In this document: piece after piece, positions 8,949 to 19,400 of the stretch | Position numbering within the stretch: position 1 is the stretch's first letter | Layout: each line of letters starts with the position of its first letter | From: Archangium minus | Lineage (GTDB): Bacteria > Myxococcota > Myxococcia > Myxococcales > Myxococcaceae | DNA length: 64,000 bases | Direction: 5' to 3' | NCBI RefSeq assembly: GCF_044360475.1 | Contig: NZ_CP043494.1 | Span: forward strand, 4,898,001-4,962,000 | Notes under the pieces: model-generated | What the model was told of the DNA's origin: nothing | Database searches by the model: none | Seen by the model: only the letters and a program-made list of their open reading frames with translations | Program-made: the position numbers and the translations under genes

Positions 8949-8973
8949 TGCGCAAACCTGGGGACCCCCCAGG
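8949..8973 (-). terminator. possible short terminator after murA
   Basis: On the minus strand CCTGGGG and CCCCAGG pair around GGT, followed by TTTG, directly after the murA stop codon. The stem is only 7 bases and the T run is short, so it may be weak. Confidence 0.35.
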
Positions 8974-8974
8974 C

Positions 8975-10240
8975 TCAGGCCTTTACCCGGCGAATGTCGG
9001 CTCCCAGCTTGCGCAACTTCTGCTCCAGGCGCTCGTACCCGCGGTCCAGGTGGTAGATGCGAGCCACCTCGGTCTTGCCCTCGGCGCGCAAGCCCGCCAG
9101 GACGAGGGAGGCGCTGGCACGCAGATCCGTGGCCATGACGGGGGCTCCGGACAGCTTCTTGACCCCCTTCACCACCGCCGTGTGACCCTGGATGGTGATG
9201 TCCGCCCCCATCCGGTGCAGCTCCGGCACGTGCATGAAGCGGTTCTCGAAGATGCTCTCCGAGATGACCGAGGTGCCGCTGGCCACCGTCATCAGCCCCA
9301 TGAGCTGAGCTTGCATGTCCGTGGGGAAGCCAGGGTGCTCGGTCGTCTTCACGTCCACCGAGTCGACGACCTTGGGGGCCTTCACCCGCAGTCCTCCCTG
9401 CTCGGCCGTGATGGTGCAGCCCGTCTCGCGCAGCTTGAGGATGACGGACTCCAGGTGCTCGGGGACGGCGTGCTTCACCAGCACGTTACCGCCCGTGATG
9501 GCCGCTGCCACCATGAGCGTACCTGCCTCGATGCGGTCCGGGAGGATGGCGTGATCCACCGGCTTGAGGGCGTCCACCCCGTCAATGGTGATGATGGAGG
9601 TGCCCGCGCCCTCGATACGGGCGCCCATCTTGTTGAGCACCCGGGCGAGCTCCTCCACCTCGGGCTCGCGCGCGCAGTTCTCCAGCACGGTGCGGCCCTT
9701 GGCCAGCACGGCCGCCATCATCACGTTCTCCGTGCCCGTCACCGTGATGACGTCGAAGTTGACGGTGCCGCCCTTGAGCTGCTTCGCCTTGGCCTCGACG
9801 TAGCCCTCGGTGAGGGTGATGTCCGCGCCCAGGGCCTTGAGGCCCTTGAGGTGCTGATCAATCGGGCGGGCCCCGATGGCGCACCCGCCTGGCATGGACA
9901 CGCGGGCACGGCCGAAGCGGGCCACCAGCGGGCCGAGCACCAGCACCGAGGCGCGCATCGTCTTCACCAGATCGTACGGGGCCTCGGGGGTGATGGGCCC
10001 CTCGACCGCCACCTCGCACACGTCCTTCTTGCGGCCGGTGAGCCGCTCGGTGCCGCAGCCCATGGTCTCCAGCACCTTGAGCATGGTCTTGACGTCCGCC
10101 AGGTCCGGCACGTTGCGGTAGGTGCTCTTGCCGTCCGCCAGCAGCGCCGAGGCGAGGATGGGGAGCGCCGCATTCTTCGCGCCCGACACGTTCACCTCGC
10201 CCTGCAACTGGCGGCCACCCTTCACGATGATCTTGTCCAT
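8975..10240 (-). CDS. murA: UDP-N-acetylglucosamine 1-carboxyvinyltransferase
   Basis: MurA transfers enolpyruvate from phosphoenolpyruvate to UDP-GlcNAc, the first committed step of peptidoglycan synthesis, in the cytoplasm. The 421-residue length fits the family. The start MDKIIVKGGRQLQG is typical, Lys22-Asn23 (SGAKNAALP) are the conserved substrate-binding residues, and Cys120 in MPGGCAIGARPID is the catalytic, fosfomycin-sensitive cysteine. The open frame extends upstream into prmC but the ATG at 10240 gives the family N-terminus. It begins 10 bases after prmC and is the last gene of the prfA-prmC-murA operon. Confidence 0.97.
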   Translation of the reverse strand: MDKIIVKGGRQLQGEVNVSGAKNAALPILASALLADGKSTYRNVPDLADVKTMLKVLETMGCGTERLTGRKKDVCEVAVEGPITPEAPYDLVKTMRASVLVLGPLVARFGRARVSMPGGCAIGARPIDQHLKGLKALGADITLTEGYVEAKAKQLKGGTVNFDVITVTGTENVMMAAVLAKGRTVLENCAREPEVEELARVLNKMGARIEGAGTSIITIDGVDALKPVDHAILPDRIEAGTLMVAAAITGGNVLVKHAVPEHLESVILKLRETGCTITAEQGGLRVKAPKVVDSVDVKTTEHPGFPTDMQAQLMGLMTVASGTSVISESIFENRFMHVPELHRMGADITIQGHTAVVKGVKKLSGAPVMATDLRASASLVLAGLRAEGKTEVARIYHLDRGYERLEQKLRKLGADIRRVKA

Positions 10241-10250
10241 CTGTCCCGTC

Positions 10251-11128
10251 TCACCCCTGTGGCCCGACGGCCACGGGCTGTGTCCCAAATGCGAGGCGAT
10301 CCCGCCGCTCCAAGTCCTTCTCCACCCGCGCGTTCTCGAAACCCGCGGCCTGGAGGAGCGCCACGAGGGCGGCTCCTTGCGTCTCGCCAATCTCCATTGC
10401 AAGCAGCCCGCCAGGTTTGAGGACGCGGCGGGCTCCCTCGATGACCTTGCGGATGAGCACGAGCCCATCCGGTCCGCCGTCCAGCGCCATGTGGGGCTCG
10501 CGGCGCACCTCGGCGGACAGGCCCGGAATCTCCCCGGAAGCGATGTAGGGGGGATTGGACACCACCAGGTCGAAGCGGGCGTCCGGGGGCAGGGGAGCGT
10601 AGAGGTTGCCCTGCAGGATCGTCACCCGGTCCGCCACCCCCAGGGCCTGGGCGTTCTCCCGGGCCAGCGCGCAGGCGTCCGGGGAGAGGTCCGTGGCCAG
10701 CACCGTGGCCTGGGGCCGCTCGGCCGCGAGGCTGATGGCGATGCAGCCCGAGCCGGTGCACACGTCCAGCGCGGTGCCAGGGCCGTCCTTGGGCAGTTGG
10801 TGCAGCGCGGCCTCCACCAGCAGCTCCGTCTCCGGCCGAGGGATGAGCACCCGCGGGTCCACCTTGAAGGGGCGGTTGTAGAACTCCCGCACTCCGGTGA
10901 GGTACTGGGTGGGCTCGCCGGCCATGCGCCGCTCGATGAGGGCGCGGAAGGTCGCGAGCTCCTCCTTCTCCATCGGCCGGTCCAGGTCCACGTACAGGCG
11001 CACCCGGGTCGTCTTCAGCACGTGGGCGAGCAGCACCTCGGTGGTGAGCCGGGGCGCGTCCACACCCCGCTTCTCGAAGTGCTGGGTTGTCCAGGTGAGG
11101 ACCTTACGGATGGTCCAGGTTTCTCCAC

Positions 11129-11132
<4 letters not shown>
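10251..11132 (-). CDS. prmC: release factor glutamine methyltransferase
   Basis: PrmC (HemK) methylates the glutamine of the GGQ motif of release factors RF1 and RF2. The 293-residue protein has an N-terminal helical domain, the linker IPRPETE (98-104), the SAM-binding motif LDVCTGSGC (122-130) and the catalytic NPPY at 193-196. Its ATG overlaps the stop of prfA (ATGA at 11129-11132), so enzyme and substrate are translationally coupled. Confidence 0.96.
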
Positions 11133-12217
<1,085 letters not shown>

Positions 12218-12371
12218 CGGTCTTGGGGTCGGGGTTGTGCCCCGTTGTCCGGCCCCTGGCAAGGACGGACGGGGCCAAGAAATTCCGTGGACTTCCGGGC
12301 CGGGAGCGTGAAAAAAGGGCGGTTCGCTGCCGCCAGTGCGGCCCACTTCCGCTAATACGGAGTACCAGAAG

Positions 12372-12476
12372 ATGCCTGCCCAGAAGGGAAATCGCAGCAA
12401 GAAGAAGCTGTCCAATCGCGCTTCCACGAAGAAGGCAGCACTCAAGCGTCGCCGCGCTCGCGAGCGCCGCAAGTAG
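12372..12476 (+). CDS. small highly basic protein (34 aa)
   Basis: The ORF runs from ATG to TAG and encodes 34 residues, 16 of them Lys or Arg, beginning MPAQKGNRSKKKLSNRAS and ending RRRARERRK. GGAG lies 9 bases before the ATG. The composition resembles very small ribosome-associated proteins such as bTHX, but I recognise no family. It sits between the prfA promoter region and the TPR gene, on the plus strand. Two hairpins without T tracts follow (about 12493-12516 and 12582-12601). It could be a ribosomal or nucleic-acid-binding peptide; this is inference from composition, position and the ribosome site. Confidence 0.55.
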   Translation: MPAQKGNRSKKKLSNRASTKKAALKRRRARERRK

Positions 12477-12581
12477 TTGGCTGTCTGCCTCCTCTCCTGG
12501 CCACCAGGGGAGGGGGCGAGCACCCCTTTCCTGCGCCGGTCTCCCTCTGGGGCGGGCCCGTCGGGGCAGCCTGAGGGTAGT

Positions 12582-12601
12582 CCCACCGAGCCCTCGGTGG
12601 G
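12582..12601 (+). repeat. perfect hairpin before the TPR gene
   Basis: CCCACCGAG and CTCGGTGGG pair perfectly around CC. No T run follows. It could end the small-ORF transcript or act in the leader of the TPR gene 59 bases downstream. Confidence 0.45.
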
Positions 12602-12659
12602 AGGAGTGACTCTTCCTTGCGCCCTGAAAGAGGCGGCGCGTAGATTGCCCCGCGAATTC

Positions 12660-13475
12660 ATGGCCCGGGAAAAGGACAACATCGTACTCTCCGACGAGCA
12701 CAACTCGCGCGGCATTGAACTGGCCGATCGCGGGTGGCTCGATGAGGCGATCAAGGAGTTCAAGAAGGCGATCGACCTCGACCCCGACTCCGCTCACGCG
12801 CACGACAACCTCGCCACCGTCTACGCCGAGAAGAAGCTCTTCCGCGAGGCCCTGGGCGAGTACCTCACCGCGCTGAAGCTGGAGCCGGAGAGCCCTACCG
12901 CTCACTACAACCTTGCCTGCTTCCTCTCCACGCATGCGGCGGAGATGGCGGTGGCCGAGTACCGCGAGGCTATCGAGCTGGATCCGGAGTACCCGGACGC
13001 GCACCTCAACCTGGGTCTCACCTACGCGGACCAGGGCCGTATCGAGGACGCCATGCGCGAGCTGCAGACGGCCATCGAGCTGGATCCGCAGGACGCCTTC
13101 CCCCGGCACGAGCTCGCTGCCCTGCTGATGGATGAGGGGGACTACCGCTCGGCCATCACCCAGCTCAAGGAAGTGGTCCGCCTGGACGCGGAGAACTTCG
13201 AGGCGCACCTGGACCTGGGCATCTGCTACGCCCAGAAGGGCTTCTACGCCGAGGCCGAGCGTTCCTACGACAAGGCGCGCGCCTTGAATGCCGAGGACCT
13301 GCTGCTCAACTACAATCTGGCCGCCCTCTACGCCCTCTGGGGCCGCCGGCCGGATGCGTTGACCTATCTGCAGAAGGCCGTGGCGGTGGATCGACAGAAG
13401 GTGCAGGGCTGGCTGGCCACGGATACGATGTTCGACTCGCTGAAGGGCGACCCCGAGTTCGAGGCGCTCTTCTGA
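12660..13475 (+). CDS. tetratricopeptide repeat protein
   Basis: The 271-residue soluble protein from the ATG at 12660 (MAREKDNIVLSDEHNSRGIE) is almost entirely TPR. About seven 34-residue helix pairs show the usual W-LG-Y-A-A-F-A-P pattern, for example GWLDEAIKEFKKAIDLDPDS and YPDAHLNLGLTYADQGRIED. There is no signal peptide, so it is a cytoplasmic scaffold; partners are unknown. It lies 17 bases before the CorC/CNNM-type gene and is probably cotranscribed with it. Confidence 0.88.
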   Translation: MAREKDNIVLSDEHNSRGIELADRGWLDEAIKEFKKAIDLDPDSAHAHDNLATVYAEKKLFREALGEYLTALKLEPESPTAHYNLACFLSTHAAEMAVAEYREAIELDPEYPDAHLNLGLTYADQGRIEDAMRELQTAIELDPQDAFPRHELAALLMDEGDYRSAITQLKEVVRLDAENFEAHLDLGICYAQKGFYAEAERSYDKARALNAEDLLLNYNLAALYALWGRRPDALTYLQKAVAVDRQKVQGWLATDTMFDSLKGDPEFEALF

Positions 13476-13492
13476 GCGTCTGAGCTCTTCTT

Positions 13493-14833
13493 ATGGAATG
13501 GGTCTTCCTCGGACTGGCCATCCTGCTGGTCCTGGCCAACGGGTTCTTCGTGGCGACCGAGTTCGCCATCGTGAAGATCCGCCATACCCGCCTGCAGGCC
13601 CTGGCGGACGAGGGGCGGCCAGGTGCTGGCGCTGCCCTGAAGATGGTGGAGAAGCTGGATGCCTACCTCTCCGCCACGCAGTTCGGCATCACCCTCGCGT
13701 CGCTGGGCCTGGGGTGGCTGGGTGAGCCGGCGTTCGCCCACCTGCTGGAGCCGGTGCTGACGCGGGTGGTGCCGGAGGCGGCGGGTGGGGCGCTGGCGCA
13801 CTCGCTCTCGGTGGCCATCGCCTTCGCCATCATCACCTTCCTGCACATCGTGGTGGGGGAGCTGGCGCCCAAGAGCCTGGCCATCCAGCGCGCCGAGGAC
13901 ACGACCATCACGGTGGCGCTGCCGATGCGGGTCTTCTACTTCCTCTTCTACCCGGCCATCTGGCTGCTCAACGGCGTGGCGGGGTGGGTGCTGAAGGCCT
14001 TCGGGCTGCACGCCGCGCACGAGTCGCAGGAGGCGCACAACGAAGAGGAGCTGCGCGTCATCCTCCACAGCTCGGCGCAGGCGGGAGCCATCACCACGGC
14101 GCGCGCGGAACTGCTGGAGCGCTCGCTAGAGATGGCGCAGAAGACGGCGCGCCAGGTGATGGTGCCGCGCAACCAGGTGAAGTTCCTGGACATGGAGGAG
14201 CCGCTCGACAAGTGCGTCGCGGACGCGCGCGCCGCGGGCCATACGTGGCTGCCGGTGTGCCGGGGCAACATGGACGAGGTGGAGGGGGTGGTGAACGTGA
14301 AGGACCTCTTCTTCCTCCTGTCCCGAGGCGAGCTGCGTAGCCTGTCGCAGGTGCAGCGGCCGGTGCTGTACGTGCCGGAGCACGTGACGCTGGAGCAGCT
14401 GCTCAACGAGTTCCGCCGGCGGCGCCGGCAGACGGCGCTGGTGGTGGACGAGCACGGCGGCACGTCGGGGCTGGTGACCATCGCGGACGTGGTGGCCGAG
14501 GTGGTGGGCGACGTGGCCGAGCTCGGTCGGCGGGTAGACGAGGTGCGCTCGCTGCCAGGCGGTCGCTTCGAGCTCCCGGGCACGGCCCAACTGGATGACC
14601 TGGAGGACCGCCTGGACGTCTCGTTCGAGATTGATGACGAGGACGTCGAGGTGACGACGATCGCCGGCTACATCATGGCGAAGCTGGGCCGTATCCCGGA
14701 GAAGGGGGACTCGCTCAAGCTCGACATGTGGCGCATCCAGGTAGAGGAAGTGGAGGGGCCGCGGGTCGTCCGGGTGACGGTCGAGCCCCAGGCTGGCCCC
14801 AAACCCCCCGTAGCGGCGACGGCGGATGCTTGA
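13493..14833 (+). CDS. hemolysin/CorC (CNNM)-family membrane protein
   Basis: The 446-residue protein has the three-domain layout of the family: an N-terminal DUF21 membrane domain (about 1-190, starting MEWVFLGLAILLVLANGFFV, several helices), a pair of CBS domains (about 205-335, with ALVVDEHGGTSGLVTI) and a C-terminal CorC_HlyC domain (about 345-430, RFELPGTAQLDDL). Family members are linked to magnesium or cobalt export and sensing through the CBS nucleotide site. It follows the TPR gene closely. Confidence 0.92.
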   Translation: MEWVFLGLAILLVLANGFFVATEFAIVKIRHTRLQALADEGRPGAGAALKMVEKLDAYLSATQFGITLASLGLGWLGEPAFAHLLEPVLTRVVPEAAGGALAHSLSVAIAFAIITFLHIVVGELAPKSLAIQRAEDTTITVALPMRVFYFLFYPAIWLLNGVAGWVLKAFGLHAAHESQEAHNEEELRVILHSSAQAGAITTARAELLERSLEMAQKTARQVMVPRNQVKFLDMEEPLDKCVADARAAGHTWLPVCRGNMDEVEGVVNVKDLFFLLSRGELRSLSQVQRPVLYVPEHVTLEQLLNEFRRRRRQTALVVDEHGGTSGLVTIADVVAEVVGDVAELGRRVDEVRSLPGGRFELPGTAQLDDLEDRLDVSFEIDDEDVEVTTIAGYIMAKLGRIPEKGDSLKLDMWRIQVEEVEGPRVVRVTVEPQAGPKPPVAATADA

Positions 14834-14859
14834 GCCTCGCTCGATTGTTCGCGCCCCGC

Positions 14860-16014
14860 ATGTCTTCCCCAACGACGCTTCCCCTCCTCGAAACGCCGAG
14901 CCCCGCTGACTCCAGTCCCTCGCCTGTTCGCTTGGAGGCCGAGCCCTCGCGTGAGGCGGGGACGTCCGCCCGCCGGATGACGTTGGTGGATGGGCTGCGC
15001 GGATTCGCCGCGCTCGCCGTGGTGTTGCCGCATGCCGTGGGCCTCTTCACGTTCGCCGGGGCAGGGGCGTTGTCCGAGTGGATGGTCCGGCTGGCGCACT
15101 TCGGACACCGCGGCGTCGAGGTGTTCTTCGTGCTCAGCGGCTTCGTTATCGCCTTCTCGCTGCGCCGCACGCACCTGTCCCCTCGGGGCATCGGCCAGTT
15201 CATCCTCCGCCGCTCGCTGCGCCTGGATCCGCCCTATTGGGTGGCCATTGCCTGGTTCTGTGGCTTCCTGCTTCTGCGCGGGGTGATGACCGGCAAGCCC
15301 GCGGGGCTGCCCTCGGTCCCCCACCTGCTCTCGCACCTGCTCTACCTGCAGGATCTCGCGGGCTACGGGCAGCTCAATGTCGCGTTCTGGACCTTGTGCA
15401 TCGAGTTCCAGTTCTACCTGGCGTTCGCGGTGCTGCTGGGGCTCGCCCAGGCGCTCTCCCGCTGGTCGGGCCGCGAGGCCGTGCTGCCGCTGTTCTTCGC
15501 GGGCCTCTTCGTGCTGTCGCTGGCCTGGCCTACAGGCCTGTTGCAGATGCGTTCCCATGAGACGCACGTCATCTACCTGCCCCCCCACGTGTTCGTCTTC
15601 CTGGCGGGCGCGCTGACGTGGTGGACGCTCGAGGGTCGGCTGCCTCGTGCCGTCTGGTACACCTTGGTGATTGGCCTGTGGGCCTTGTTCGCGTGGAAGC
15701 TCGATAGCCGCGTGTTCGTGGCGGCCGCCACCAGCTCGCTGCTCTACGTGGCTGGACGGAGCCATCGGCTCTACTCCTGGCTCGCCGCCCGGCCCTTCCA
15801 GTACCTGGGCCGCACCTCGTACAGCATCTACCTCGTGCACGTGCCCCTGTGCCTGCTCCTGCTGTCCGTGAAGGTGCGTGTCGCTCCGCCTTCGGACCTG
15901 GCGGCCCTGGCGTTCCTCGGGGCCGTCTACGCCGCGAGCATTGCCGCCGCCCACGTGCTGTACACCTGGGTGGAGGCGCCCTGCCTCGAGTGGACGAAGC
16001 GCCTCAAGCGCTGA
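14860..16014 (+). CDS. acyltransferase family 3 (OafA-like) membrane protein
   Basis: The 384-residue protein from the ATG at 14860 starts with a 40-residue Pro/Ser-rich cytoplasmic segment, then LVDGLRGFAALAVVLPHAVG with the catalytic-region histidine, then HRGVEVFFVLSGFVIAFSLRR. About ten membrane helices follow, ending YLGRTSYSIYLVHVPLCLLL. This is the acyltransferase-3 fold that O-acylates envelope sugars. The substrate is not predictable; no glycan genes are adjacent. Confidence 0.9.
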   Translation: MSSPTTLPLLETPSPADSSPSPVRLEAEPSREAGTSARRMTLVDGLRGFAALAVVLPHAVGLFTFAGAGALSEWMVRLAHFGHRGVEVFFVLSGFVIAFSLRRTHLSPRGIGQFILRRSLRLDPPYWVAIAWFCGFLLLRGVMTGKPAGLPSVPHLLSHLLYLQDLAGYGQLNVAFWTLCIEFQFYLAFAVLLGLAQALSRWSGREAVLPLFFAGLFVLSLAWPTGLLQMRSHETHVIYLPPHVFVFLAGALTWWTLEGRLPRAVWYTLVIGLWALFAWKLDSRVFVAAATSSLLYVAGRSHRLYSWLAARPFQYLGRTSYSIYLVHVPLCLLLLSVKVRVAPPSDLAALAFLGAVYAASIAAAHVLYTWVEAPCLEWTKRLKR

Positions 16015-16434
16015 GCGTCACCGAGCGCGGGTTCCCAGCGACAGCTCCGTGCCTCCCTCCTGCGAGGTGAGCCGGAGCCCCTCCTCCAGGCAGAGGTGTG
16101 ACCTCCGTCCGCTCGCCTGCTCAGCGGCCGTGTCAGACCCATCTGTTATGCCCAGGTCGCTCCAACGAGGGGCGAGAGGGCGGGCAGGGGCCTGAGCGGC
16201 GGTCGCCTCCAGAAACAATTGAGGAGAGGTAGGGTCCATGTGCTCCCGGACGATCCCCCGGTCGTCAGGTCGGTGGGCGCCATGCTTGCCTGCTCGCATA
16301 TCGTCACGCATGGCAGGGTCATGCTTGATCGGCTGAGATCCAGCGTGCTACTCGTCTGAACGCTCCGAGGCCGATTTTTCGGCCTCTGGCGCGATTCCTC
16401 CCTTGCCTGGACACCTTTCGGGAGCCCGTTTCAC
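16015..16434. other. 420-base region before smc, no confident gene
   Basis: The region holds a possible 97-residue minus-strand ORF (separate entry) and a perfect 8-base hairpin with a TTTT loop at 16367-16386 (GAGGCCGA/TCGGCCTC), about 50 bases before the smc ATG. No convincing sigma-70 promoter was seen. The smc promoter must lie here or upstream. Confidence 0.6.
16018..16311 (-). CDS. hypothetical ORF, doubtful
   Basis: This 97-residue frame on the minus strand has no recognised domain. Its C-terminal part (LEEGLRLTSQEGGTELSLG) looks protein-like, but there is no clear ribosome site and it faces the smc and acyltransferase genes in the opposite direction. It may be a remnant or a chance frame. 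Confidence 0.2.
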   Translation of the reverse strand: MRDDMRAGKHGAHRPDDRGIVREHMDPTSPQLFLEATAAQAPARPLAPRWSDLGITDGSDTAAEQASGRRSHLCLEEGLRLTSQEGGTELSLGTRAR

Positions 16435-19400
16435 ATGCGAATCAAGCGGCTGGACATCACCGGCTTCAAGTCGTTCATGGAGCGCAGCGTCTTCACGTTC
16501 GATGACGGAGTGACGGGCATCGTCGGCCCCAACGGCTGCGGCAAGTCGAACGTGGTGGACTCCATCCGCTGGGTGATGGGCGAGCAGAGCGCCAAGAACC
16601 TGCGCGGCCGCGGCATGGAGGACGTCATCTTCAACGGCTCGGAGTCCAAGCCGCCCCTGTCCATGGCCGAGGTGTCGCTCACCTTCCACGTGGACGAGAC
16701 GGACACGCTCCCGGCCCACCTCTCCGGCCTCTCCGAGGTGACGGTGACGCGCCGGCTCTTCCGCAGCGGCGACTCCGAGTACCTCATCAACAAGACGACC
16801 TGCCGCCTGCTGGACATCACCGAGCTCTTCCTCGGCACCGGCGTGGGCACCAAGGCCTACTCCATCATCGAGCAGGGCCGCGTGGGCCTCATCGTCTCCA
16901 GCAAGCCCGAGGACCGGCGCCACCTGATCGAGGAGGCCGCGGGCGTCACCAAGTACAAGTCGCGCCGCAAGGCCGCCGAGCGCAAGCTGGAGGCCACCCA
17001 GGCCAACCTCCTGCGCGTCACGGACATCACCTCCGAGCTGGAGCGCCGGCTCGAGAGCCTCTCGCGCCAGGCGAAGAAGGCGGAGAAGTACAAGAAGCTC
17101 AAGACGCGGATGCGGGAGATCGAGCTGCACTCGGCCTCGCACCGCTTCCTGGCCCTGCACGCCGAGGCCAAGCTGCTCCAGGAGAAGCTGGGCAGCGTGG
17201 GCGCCGAGGAGCGCGAGGGCCTGGAGAAGATGCGCGAGCTGGAGTTGGTCATCACCAACCGCCGCACCTCGCTGGAGGCCGAGACCGAGTCCCTGCAGAA
17301 GCTCTCCGCCGACGTGCACACGATGGAGAGCGCCCTGCAGCGCGCGGACCAGGACCTGGCCTACTGGCGCAAGGACCTGGAGGAGACGACCGCCCGCGTC
17401 GCCCAGTCCGAGACCGAGCTCAACGCGCTCAAGGCCCGTCAGGCCGAGGTGGCCGAGACCATGGCCTCGCGTGAGGCGGAGCTCAGCTCCATCGCCGGCT
17501 CGTGGAAGGAGGACGAGGTCGCGATGAAGGTGGCGCAGGAGGAGCTGCGCCGGGTGAGCCAGCTGCAGACGGAGATCTCCCTGCGGCTGGAGCAGGAGCG
17601 CGCGGCGCTCGTCACCGTGGCCAGCCGGCTGGCCAACCACGAGAGCAACCTCGTCAACCTGGCCCGCCAGAAGACGGACCTGGAGGCCCGCCGGGCTCGT
17701 AACCGCGCCGAGGCGGACGCCCTGCGCGAGCAGGAGAAGCAGCTCGAGGACGCGCGCCAGCATGTGGCCCGCCGGGTGGAGGACAGCCGCCACCTGTCGC
17801 TGGAGCTCGCCGAGCGCAAGGGCCACGAGGAAGAGGCCCTGATGCGCACGCGCCAGGCCTTCATGGAGAATGAGGTCCAGGTCATCGGCCTGCGCGAGGA
17901 GCTGAGCGACAAGCGCAGCCGGCTCGCCTCGCTGGAGGCGCTGCAGAAGGATTACGAGGGCTTCGACAAGGGCGTGCGCGCGGTGATGGTGCGCGCTGGA
18001 GAAGAGGCTCGTACGCAGGGCATCTTCGGCCTGGTGGCCGACGTCATCTCCACCACGCCGCGCTTCGAGCGTGCGGTGGAGGCCGTGCTGGGCGAGCGGC
18101 TGCAGCACGTCGTCGTCGAGAGCCGCGACAAGGGCGTGGAGTTGGTGGAGTACCTCAAGGACGCCGCGGAGGGCCGGGGCAGCTTCCTGCCCGTGCCCTC
18201 GCCCGAGCGCGTGCCCTCCGTGGTGCAGCCGGACATGTCCCGCCCCGGGGTGCTGGCGCGTGCCCTCGACGAGGTGACGTGCGAGGAGTCGCTCCAGCCG
18301 GTGGTGAAGCTGCTGCTCTGGGACGTGGTCATCGTGGAGGACATTGCCTCCGCCAAGGCGTACGCGGAGGCCGAGGGCGGCAACTGCTGCACGCTCGTCA
18401 CCCTGGACGGTGAGGTGTTCCGCCCGGACGGCACCATCATCGGCGGCGAGCGCGAGGGCGCCGCGGTGGGCGCGCTGCAGAAGAAGCGGGAGATCGCCGA
18501 GCTGGCCGCCGAAGTGACTCGGGTGGAGGAGCGCTACAACGAGATCCTCACCCGGCACTACACCCTGCAGAAGCAGATGGGGGACTCGGAGGACGTCCTC
18601 AGGGGGCTGGCGAAGAACCAGCACGCCGAGGAGCTGAGCCTCGCCAGCCAGGAGAAGGACCTGCACAAGGCGAGCGAGGACCTGGCGCGGGTGCGCGACC
18701 GCCTCCGGGCGCTGGATGCCGAGGAGGCGCAGCTCACGCAGATGTACGACGGGCTGGCGCACGAGGAGGAGAACAGCCGGGGCGAGGTGGCGCACGGCCA
18801 GGCGGACCGCGAGGGCCGCGAGGAGCGCGTGAAGCAGTTGGTGGGCGAGCTGGAGTCGCTCCGGCAGCGGGCGGAGACGGCCACGAGCAACCTCACCAGC
18901 CTGAAGGTGAAGGTGGCTGCCGGCGGCGAGCGCGGTGAATCGGCTCGCAAGGAGCTGGAGAGCCTGCTGGCCCAGAAGGAGGAGATGGCCGGCCGGGTGC
19001 GCAAGCTGGAGTCCACGGTGCGCGACGGCTCGGCACGGGTGGAGGAGTTCCAGCGCCGCATCACGGAGACGGAGGCGGAGCGCGCCAAGAAGGCCGAGGA
19101 GCTGCGCCTTGCGTCCGAGGTGCTGGAGGCACGGCGCACGGCCCACACCACGGCGTCGGGCGAGGTTCGCGAGCAGGACAACGTGCTGCGCGAGCTGCGC
19201 ACGAAGCTGGACGGCCTCACCCAGGGCCTGTCGCAGATTACGTTGCGCGAGCGGGAGATTGCCCTGGAGCTGGAGCACCTGGTGGCGGGCATCCGCGAGC
19301 GCCACGGGACGGAGCTGCAGGAGGAGGTGCACCGCTACCACATGCTGCCGTCACTGAGCGAGGAGGCGGAGCAGGAGCTGAAGGACCTGCGCGCGCAGGT

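Noticed and set aside
12353..12358. TAATAC as -10 box of the small basic ORF
   Set aside because: Transcription would start at or after the GGAG ribosome site, and no matching -35 hexamer is present.
12218..12763. N-terminal extension of prfA
   Set aside because: RF1 starts with MIDKLEEVERKFE at 12217; the upstream frame is unlike the family and overlaps other genes on the opposite strand.
16348..19341. 997-codon minus-strand frame antisense to smc
   Set aside because: It has Leu/Arg/His-rich low-complexity sequence only, while the plus strand is a complete SMC.
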